From assembly GCA_002812745.2 (NCBI GenBank), contig NCSJ02000187.1, positions 20,007-84,006 of the forward strand: a DNA stretch of 64,000 bases, read 5' to 3'. Below, piece after piece: positions 57,291-64,000 of this stretch. The first letter of the stretch is position 1; each line of letters begins with the position of its first letter. The stretch is from Scytalidium lignicola. Its lineage: Eukaryota; Ascomycota; Leotiomycetes. Under the pieces are notes generated by a model. The model made no database searches, was not told the origin of the DNA, and was given only the letters and a program-made list of their open reading frames with translations. The position numbers were made by a program, and so were the translations under genes.

Positions 57291-59382
57291 TCAACACTGG
57301 TGCGAGTAAGGGCCGTAGTAGCCCACACCTGCGAACCCGACGGTATTGCAGCAAGTTGCTCTTTCAGGTTCCGGATGTAGATGGTCTCTCGGATAGAGGC
57401 GCGATAGCCAATCGATGAATCCTAATCCTTCTCGTTTCCACAGCTGTTCCATCTCGTACTCCTGAGTATAGCAGTTGTTGCTAGCGGCGGCGTTCTGTAA
57501 TGTTAATACCGTTTTTTAATCATGGCGTCGCGAAGGGAAGTCGCGTTATATGCGTTACTTTCAACTGAGACTACAAGCTCACCCTCAACGAGGAAGTTAG
57601 CATCGACGTAGGGAACATCCTCGATGATGACGGAGTCAAGAGAGCAGTAGGCCATGCTAGCCGTCTGGGTGACTGTGAGGCAGAGCGTTTCGAGAGTGTT
57701 GAAGACTTTGGTGTAGAGTTCAGTCCTGGTGACTGTACCGACCATGGACGGGCGAACTTCCGGCTGGGACTGTCACACCGGCAGTTTGGGGATGCAGTCG
57801 TTGATGGCAATGCAGGAATCCTCGTTGTTGACAACGGGAGAACACACCTGGCAGAGTTGATTGTCGCCGGGCCTAATACGGGCGTCGTAGTGATTCACGC
57901 CGATGGGCCCGGCAGAGAGGTGTAATGGCAGCTCTCAGCAGGTGTAGTGATGGAGACCGTCCGGACAGGCAATGTGACACTTTGATCGCAGATACAATAT
58001 GCTGCGTAGATGCCTTGGACGGGATCCGCCTCTTGCAATGAGCACGACGGTGGCGCTGCGGTTGTAAGACTCGCAGGTGCAGCCGGCGTATCAAAGGCTA
58101 CAATAGTCGTAGGATGATCATCAGAATCGGTAGTCTCGTAGATAATAGCTGTACGCGACCCAGAGACCTCAGCAAGATTCGTCACAGTAAAAGCTTCGTA
58201 CTGCAGATATATTAGCACTCGCACAAAGGTTTGAATTTCTATAGACTTACTGCCAACACCTCCGAGTGTGGACTTCCTTCAATATAGTAGGTATAGGAAT
58301 AGGTGACAGTTACATCATCCTCCGCAGTTGTCTGAAATTCCAGAGCCCCTGATGGGCCATCACAGGTCAGCTTTTTTCTGCAATGTTTCCAAGATTTCTT
58401 ACCCGCCGTATATCAAGCCCAAGGTTGTTGTGGGTTCAGAAGAGATAGTTGTGGTATCGAAATCGGCAGGATCGGGAGTTATGGAGAGCGGCGATGCAGA
58501 TACATCAGACGGGAACGGGAAGGGAATACATGAGGTACCAGCATCTTTTCGAGCCAGCCGTTTGTCGTGGATAGCCAACCGCTTGCCTGGAGCTGCAGCA
58601 GGGCAACCTGCCATCGCCTCGCCCTAATCGTCTGTAGTTAACGGTGGGCCATACTCGTCATGGCTGTTATCCTCTTGTGCTTGCGGTGGCTGTTCTTTGA
58701 CAGTCCGAGAGTAATCTACACCAAGCTCATATGCTACCCTTGGCAAGTAGGATTTCTTGTAATAGAGATCGCTACACAAGTTGATTTCACGATCTGTCTT
58801 ATCGTTCTTGCACTTTCCCCAGACAGCAATGATGGCATCAGCAGGAAATTTTCCATTAACCGTTTTGGTGCCTTTCGTCATTTCGAAATTGAAGTAAACT
58901 CCATCCTCGGCATGGAAGGGGTTCACTGTTGGCAGCGCAGGATATGGTTCGATGAAACGCTTGACTTGGTTATACCATAGAGGTGCTGCCACGTTCTCTG
59001 CAGATTCTTTGGCCATGATAGCCTTTCGTGGGCCTAATGGAATACTTGAGGCGTAGACTATTTTGTTATCCGGATCCCACATAGCCGCTACTAGGCAAGC
59101 TCCCTTTGGCGTCATGAAATTAGGCTGGTCTTTCAGCCAGTTATAGTGAGCATGAGCAATATCAAGGACTCCATCGTATTTTAGCTTGGTAGCACCGTCT
59201 GGGAGCAAGGCAGCCGAGATCTCCTGTTGCCAGGTTGGCGAATTGATCCATCTGTTAGTTTTCTGGCCTGTCCAGCGTGTTATGCTTAGCACGGCATCAA
59301 AAGTCAGGGTGCAGTGACAAAGAAGTGGGAAGAACAGAAGTAAAACATTGTTAAAAATCATAATGGAGTAAAGCTTCGTCAT
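57291..59382 (-). pseudogene. Secreted Ser/Thr-rich cysteine protein gene, disrupted
   Basis: The gene opens at 59382 with a signal peptide (IFNNVLLLFFPLLCHC). About 220 residues follow that I do not recognise (ARWTGQKTNRW-like start, VWGKCKNDKTDREINLCSD near the end). An in-frame TAG at 58624-58626 interrupts it, and the same frame continues with GEAMAGCPAAAPGKR. Three normal-looking exons follow (to about 58330, to 58245 and from 58203), Thr/Ser/Pro-rich, with the cysteine pattern AAPPSCSLQEADP, AAYCICDQSVTLP and ESCHYTSLP. Near 57905 the frame shifts, then resumes as LCQVCSPVVNNEDSC. Two further shifts lie near 57775 and in the A run at 57515. The end is CCNTVGFAGVGYYGP, stopping at 57291. 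The shifts beside homopolymers may be sequencing errors; the TAG is harder to explain so. Confidence 0.65.
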
Positions 59383-59420
59383 TGTAAAGCTAGAAAGTTT
59401 TCAGCACAAAAGAGTTGAAA

Positions 59421-59687
59421 TCAGGAACTTCCAATATTTGCGTCGATGCGGATTTGAGATAAAGTATCTGTTAGAGGGTTCTTAGTCTCAGGGTGAGAAT
59501 GATATCGATGCTTAATCAATGGACCACGAAGTCCTACTGAAGCCATACTTAAATCGACAGACAGTTGTTCCTCGACGTTGTGTAAGTTAGTTGTTGAAGT
59601 TGATAGGATTGAGTTGGTGGCAGCATCGGGATCATTAGGTTGATAGTTCTCTCGTAATTCTAGGGGAATTATCTTGAAATAGAACAT
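59421..59687 (-). CDS. Possible small protein, 88 residues
   Basis: A complete ATG-to-stop frame (MFYFKIIPLELRENYQP...) of moderate coding appearance, with no signal peptide, membrane segment or known motif. It lies 39 bases upstream of the disrupted secreted-protein gene on the same strand. It could be that gene's leader sequence, an upstream exon or chance. Confidence 0.25.
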   Translation of the reverse strand: MFYFKIIPLELRENYQPNDPDAATNSILSTSTTNLHNVEEQLSVDLSMASVGLRGPLIKHRYHSHPETKNPLTDTLSQIRIDANIGSS

Positions 59688-60158
59688 GTTGGGAGTATTA
59701 CAATCTGCTACACCTTTACTGAAAGAGAGATTGCAGGAGTGTTAGAACATAGGGATCTTGGGATGTTGTCGACTGCATCCCACGAACTTGGCCCCTGGCA
59801 AAGGTAGCATTCCCCCTCTCCCTTCCCCTCTCCAACTGCAACGTATAAACCAAGCCACCAGCAGATCGGTCAGTCTCAAATTAGAAGGAATATTCATAAC
59901 AGAAGGAGAAAGAGATCAGGCCTGCTATTGGCATTGACCTCCGCTAATCACTCAATCCTGACCGTTAAATTTTAAATCCAACAGACGCTTAATCGACACC
60001 AGTAGTCCTTCAGTTTACTTGGCCATGCGCGAGGGGCCTCACTTTTCAAGTCGTATGTTCGTCTGATCCACGTACGACCACAGATTCCTCTACGCAAGCG
60101 CACAATCTGTCAGATACCATTATCGGTGGAGAAAAGGAACAGCACAAGTACACACGTC
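59688..60158. other. Divergent intergenic region
   Basis: Pyrimidine-rich near 59810-59840, as in fungal promoters. It holds the promoter of the forward gene at 60159. No gene is seen. Confidence 0.5.
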
Positions 60159-61841
60159 ATGCGCCAGCGCAGACTCTGTGAATATCTCGGGCTAAAATGC
60201 ACCCACCTTCAGTCTTTTCTCTCCCTCCCACCGGCTGTTCGACATCGCATCTACTGCGAAGCTGGCTTGGTCCGTGATGCTGACATTGATTTGAATCGAC
60301 GGCCGGATGCTGCAGTTTCTTGGCCCTCTTCAGATGATTTTCAGCTCTCTTGTTACTTACTCTTAACTTGTCGCACCATTTACACCGACGTCTCGTCAAT
60401 CATCTATTCTACGAATCGATTCTTCATCCGATATAGAGACTCTTGGAGCCTCAAGCCGCTGCAGAACCTGAGACCGCATTCCCTTTCATGGCTGACCCAG
60501 CTAACAGTGCATCTCAACGTTACCTCGTGTGAAATAGACCATCCGTGCTGCAAAGCCTATCCAGGGAAACCGCAATGCCACAGTCAGCATGATAGGCCTC
60601 TCACAACTTCGTCGCGCTTGCATCAGGCCATTCTGTCCGAGTGGCATAGTACGGCTAGCTATATCACAGCCCATATTAAGCCGTCATGTCTCCAACTGCA
60701 TTTTGTATGCGATGTAGATGACCTTGAAGTGGCAACACGCGCAGTTGAGCCGCTTCTCAGTGCCCCGGCTACACTCGCAGACTGCAGCATCCGTCTAGGC
60801 CAGCAGCCCAATGCTGTTCTTCAAGACCTGGCTTTTCAGACAGCGACTCGAGCGACTGGATGTCACGTAGATAAACCTAAGTCTCTATTTCGGTTTTTGG
60901 ACTTGCCTCAAGAACTTCGTCGCCAGATCCTAGAATATACAGATCTCGTTACTCCTCTCTGTGAAGTGGAGTGGAACCCCGAAAAGGGCTTTTATCTTCG
61001 TTATAGCACCTGGAGATGCGGTGGTATCTGGGACTGCCCTTCTGAGTTGCACTATGCCTGCCAGTTTCGAAATTGCTGGCAATACTCCAGCGTTCGTTGC
61101 TTCTGCCGTCGTTACCACTCTGCCTACTGGTCCAAATGCAATTGCTGGACTCCACCGACCTCCTGGTTCCTAGCATGTCATGCCTTACGGAAAGATGCTC
61201 AAGCCATCTTCTTCATGAAAAACCGCTTCATCATTACTCCTGCCAAAGGATGTAACCGCGTTGCCGATGGCACTCCGGCTCGCCTAGAAGTCTCCGTTTT
61301 CTTGACCAAGATTGTACCGCCGAACGCACTATGTTTCTTAACATATCTGGAAGTGGTGTTTCCGCCATATGATGAGGACTACCTTCGTTCCTGTGAACCA
61401 GCTTACCTAGATTGGCTACAGGTGATTGACTACGTTAAAGATAAACTTTATCTGCCAACACTCACGCTACGTATCCACATGGCAGATCATTATCCGAGTG
61501 GACAAGACGTCACTCCATTCCGAAGTAATATGTCCAAAAAACAAGGAATGACGATCATAGCAATGTACGGGCGGACTCTTCGGCCATTGTCGAGGCTCAG
61601 TGGTATGGATCGATTTTTTGTGCATCTTGCCTGGCCTTTTGCCTGGACTCGCTCAGGCCGTCGAGGGCGCAGAGAAAACCCCGAGTTTGTAAATCAACAG
61701 ATCGCAACAATGGAGCAACAGATCGAGCGACTTGTAATGGGAAATGATTATAATAGCATGCTGTTGAACAAAAAAAAGCAAGGAAATAGCCAGTGGCTCC
61801 AGGAGTCGCTAGCCTCGACTATGTACGGTGGATATTGTTAA
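60159..61841 (+). CDS. Hypothetical protein with two F-box-like repeats
   Basis: A single-exon protein of 560 residues from the first ATG at 60159 (MRQRRLCEYLGL). The same motif appears twice: FLSLPPAVRHRIYCEAGL near residue 20 and FLDLPQELRRQILEYTDL near residue 247. Each is followed by a region of similar layout with LLTCRTIYTDVSSIIYSTNRF in the first half and FLACHALRKDAQAIFFMKNRF in the second. This points to an internal duplication of an F-box-like module plus a conserved 'R.I..DA..IF...N.F' block common in eurotiomycete proteins. The second half has a cysteine-rich loop (CGGIWDCPSELHYACQFRNC). A role in SCF ubiquitin ligases is possible but unproven. Confidence 0.75.
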   Translation: MRQRRLCEYLGLKCTHLQSFLSLPPAVRHRIYCEAGLVRDADIDLNRRPDAAVSWPSSDDFQLSCYLLLTCRTIYTDVSSIIYSTNRFFIRYRDSWSLKPLQNLRPHSLSWLTQLTVHLNVTSCEIDHPCCKAYPGKPQCHSQHDRPLTTSSRLHQAILSEWHSTASYITAHIKPSCLQLHFVCDVDDLEVATRAVEPLLSAPATLADCSIRLGQQPNAVLQDLAFQTATRATGCHVDKPKSLFRFLDLPQELRRQILEYTDLVTPLCEVEWNPEKGFYLRYSTWRCGGIWDCPSELHYACQFRNCWQYSSVRCFCRRYHSAYWSKCNCWTPPTSWFLACHALRKDAQAIFFMKNRFIITPAKGCNRVADGTPARLEVSVFLTKIVPPNALCFLTYLEVVFPPYDEDYLRSCEPAYLDWLQVIDYVKDKLYLPTLTLRIHMADHYPSGQDVTPFRSNMSKKQGMTIIAMYGRTLRPLSRLSGMDRFFVHLAWPFAWTRSGRRGRRENPEFVNQQIATMEQQIERLVMGNDYNSMLLNKKKQGNSQWLQESLASTMYGGYC

Positions 61842-63109
61842 ATTCATATCTTATGTAGTTAGAGATAATAGGAGCTCCAGGTACAAGAAGAGCATGTGTG
61901 TGCTATTGACTGGAGTTCTAGACACACTTGGACAATGAAAGGTGATCTACTGAATATGAAGGAGATATCTGTCGCGTGCGATACGGGCTGCTGCAATTTA
62001 GCGCTTTTTTGAAATTGAGAAGAGAGACAGGCAATTGATATAGAAAGTTTCGGAGTAAACCTCCTAATACTATACAACATATGTTGATTTCGGCAGTTAT
62101 TAGCATTAGCATTCTATAGAAAGGTAGGAAAGACAAAAAAGGGGATTCCTTGGATCCTTTCACTTTCCCAAAATTCCTTGTGGCCTTTGGTCTGTAGTTT
62201 AAAATTGGAACTGGGCTACTGCTATGAACATGATAGGGTGCACTATTAAATGCCTTCAAGCTCTTAAGCTACTAATAATGGATTTATTTGCTGCAAAATT
62301 CTACCTGACATGCGTTCTATCTAGAAGATGTGCGTCGTCCTCAAGATATATCAACACATGACGTCTTCAGTGCCGCGTCTCGCACACTCGCACACGATAC
62401 ATCAGCTAAATATTTCAGTACTCACTCAATCATCGACTAGAAATATTAAGGATGAAGTCATGAGTACAAAACTCACAAAACATCCTTTATTTAATCTCAG
62501 CCGAATGCCTTGAATCACTCAACGACTTTTATAAAAGGTTTCTGGAAGAGCAGAAAGATATTTTTCATGCTTTTCAAGTTGCATATAAGGAAGCTAACAT
62601 CTCTCTTAGGCNTTTTTTTAAGGAATTAGAGAGTCAAACAAGTTAGATAATACTGTGGTAGGGAATTCCCGTTCCCTACCTACGTACGAGCGGAGACCTC
62701 ATACGGAGACCCCGCTATCTCAGATTCCCCACACTTTACCACTTAGTATATATAGTAGTAGCTACTGTAGTTGCTATAATCAAGCCTTCCATTCTCCTAT
62801 TCTACTGCACCCTGCCATTTGATTGGTTGGTTAGATCGCACCCACACTCCCATATCGCTCCATACATAGCCAACCGTATATATGATCGTATTCCATCACA
62901 ATACGGTTGCATCTAGTGAATATTTAAGATGTGAAGCGGTTAATACTGAGCCAAATCACGACAACATCATCACGGATAAATTAACTTGGGAAAGAAATTT
63001 TGACTTTCTATATCTAGTAGAGACCTTGTCTCCGCTTTATCTAAGTGCTATTGCCATTTACTTCCCTTTTATACGATTTCTAACAGAAATGTCAAAATTA
63101 CTCTAAAAT
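61842..63109. other. AT-rich intergenic stretch with coding-like fragments
   Basis: About 1.27 kb between two convergent genes. It includes the fragments at 62308-62646 described separately, an N at about 62612, and a near-palindrome GGGAATTCCCGTTCCC at 62662-62677. No intact gene is seen. Confidence 0.5.
62308..62646 (+). pseudogene. Coding-like fragments of an unknown protein
   Basis: Two pieces in different frames read like protein. At 62315-62441 the frame gives FYLEDVRRPQDISTHD and DTSAKYFSTHSIID, then a TAG. At 62512-62646 it gives ESLNDFYKRFLEEQKDIF and HAFQVAYKEANISLR, then a stop. Both are helical and charged. I do not recognise them. They may be exons of one broken gene or of a decayed mobile element. 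Confidence 0.3.
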
Positions 63110-64000
63110 TCATAGCTTGAACCCTTCAGCATCAATCTCGATAATCTCCCCACCAACAGTTGTTCCATTCACTGGACTTTGTAGTCCTCCTGTTGTGGTG
63201 CAGAAAAGCTTCTGGTCCCACCCAAATTCACAGGCACTTGGTCCAGGAACGAGCAGCGAGTCCGGAGAGCCAGCAACATCAACCAGAGTGCCATTGGGAG
63301 CAAGCACGCTCAATTTGTTCAGGTTATTCTGGCAAATCAATATATATCCACCGCGACCGATAACAAAGTCGTCAGGAACGATCTTACTCGCGAGGACTTC
63401 AACAGTACCACTAATTTCCCCTGAAACTTCATCAATAGCGATACGGCTTAAGGTTCCATAACCACTATTAGTCCAGTAGAGATATCCATCTTTAGATTTA
63501 ACTCCATTTATTCCAAGAATTACTCCTTCTCCTGGTGGTGGCAGCATTTCGGGCACAGAAACGTATGTGTAAGCTCCCGTATCGGCATCAACCTCCCAGA
63601 CATAGCCGTTGACTGCATCCGCTACTAGCAAAGTTTTTGTTGACGAACTGAGCCTCGCCATGCCATTGAGTTGGCCAGACTCGGGAATATGTACGAGTTC
63701 CGTAACTGTGACTCCATCAACGCCATGCTTGTCGTATTCACGAATATCGACCTTATATAAAGAATAACTTCCAGGCGTGTTTTCCCTGGTGACAAGAGAT
63801 AAGTTTCCTGCGATCACGTAGAAGATATCGTGTCCAAGCTCAGCGATACCTAGAACGGCCAATGTTGGGAACGAGTGAAGCAGAGTCGCCTCTCTGCTTG
63901 AAGGATCGACTATATACAGGTCTGGGGAGGTGAAGAGTGAGCATAGAATGTCGCCTCCGGAGTTCGATCGTACTGCCAGATTTTCCACCCAGGTTTCCGG
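63110..64000 (-). CDS. Six-bladed beta-propeller protein, 3' part
   Basis: The reverse strand is open from the window edge (reading ETWVENLAVRSNSGG) to a TGA at 63110, about 296 residues; the 5' end lies outside. Repeats of about 40-50 residues have the propeller look (LYIVDPSS..A.LLHSFP, VLGIAELG.D.FYVIAGN, LYKVDIREY, LNGMARL..S.TLLVADAVNGYVWEVD, INGVKSKDGYLYWTNSGYGTLSRIAID). This is the fungal SMP-30-like/TolB-like secreted propeller family. It also includes the hetero-Diels-Alderases of some tropolone-sesquiterpenoid pathways. Most members have no known function, so I do not assign one. A biosynthetic cluster could lie to the right of the window. Confidence 0.82.
   Translation of the reverse strand, partial: PETWVENLAVRSNSGGDILCSLFTSPDLYIVDPSSREATLLHSFPTLAVLGIAELGHDIFYVIAGNLSLVTRENTPGSYSLYKVDIREYDKHGVDGVTVTELVHIPESGQLNGMARLSSSTKTLLVADAVNGYVWEVDADTGAYTYVSVPEMLPPPGEGVILGINGVKSKDGYLYWTNSGYGTLSRIAIDEVSGEISGTVEVLASKIVPDDFVIGRGGYILICQNNLNKLSVLAPNGTLVDVAGSPDSLLVPGPSACEFGWDQKLFCTTTGGLQSPVNGTTVGGEIIEIDAEGFKL

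Overview
The window looks like nuclear DNA of a filamentous ascomycete, most likely a eurotiomycete of the Aspergillus/Penicillium type. The evidence is many short introns (about 48-97 nt) with GT..AG ends and CTAAC-like branch sites, Zn2Cys6 and C2H2 regulators carrying the fungal-specific transcription factor domain, HET and FunK1-type proteins, MFS drug transporters and DUF5672/DUF4267 proteins. It appears to be a draft assembly: isolated N bases sit beside homopolymers at about 19424, 49437 and 62612, so single-base frameshifts must be read with caution. I saw no rRNA, tRNA or CRISPR.

Layout. 1-7 kb: the 3' end of a homogentisate-dioxygenase-like gene, a large C2H2 regulator whose first exon is one base out of frame, and a decayed hypothetical gene. 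7-12 kb: AT-rich and gene-poor, with a truncated short-chain dehydrogenase. 12-20.4 kb: a Zn2Cys6 regulator, a DUF5672 type II membrane protein, an F-box-like protein and a small DUF4267 membrane protein. 20.7-31.9 kb: the best-preserved metabolic block. It holds a complete bifunctional tryptophan synthase, a GDSL esterase, a very unusual single gene joining a GH36 alpha-galactosidase/raffinose-synthase-like enzyme to an enolase-superfamily sugar-acid dehydratase, and a monocarboxylate-type MFS transporter. 32-34 kb: a multi-stop pseudogene. 35.3-36.9 kb: an intact intronless cytochrome P450.

37-47 kb is an AT-rich repeat island. It holds an intact HET gene, two FunK1-kinase relics, two opposed Fot1/pogo transposase relics, and a 240-bp MITE with perfect 34-bp inverted ends and TA duplications that splits a reading frame. 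48.6-56.8 kb returns to ordinary genes: a Zn2Cys6 regulator, an amidase and a DHA1-type MFS transporter. 57-64 kb has a disrupted secreted-protein gene, a protein with two F-box-like repeats, and, at the edge, the 3' part of a beta-propeller protein.

How the genes may work together. The clearest unit is 24.3-31.9 kb. The esterase and the GH36-dehydratase fusion share a 955-bp divergent promoter region, and the fusion converges on the transporter. I infer uptake and breakdown of a galactose-, fucose- or uronate-containing sugar; the substrate is unknown. The main discovery candidate is the fusion: the exons give one uninterrupted 1,292-residue frame across the junction, with no second start codon for the dehydratase.
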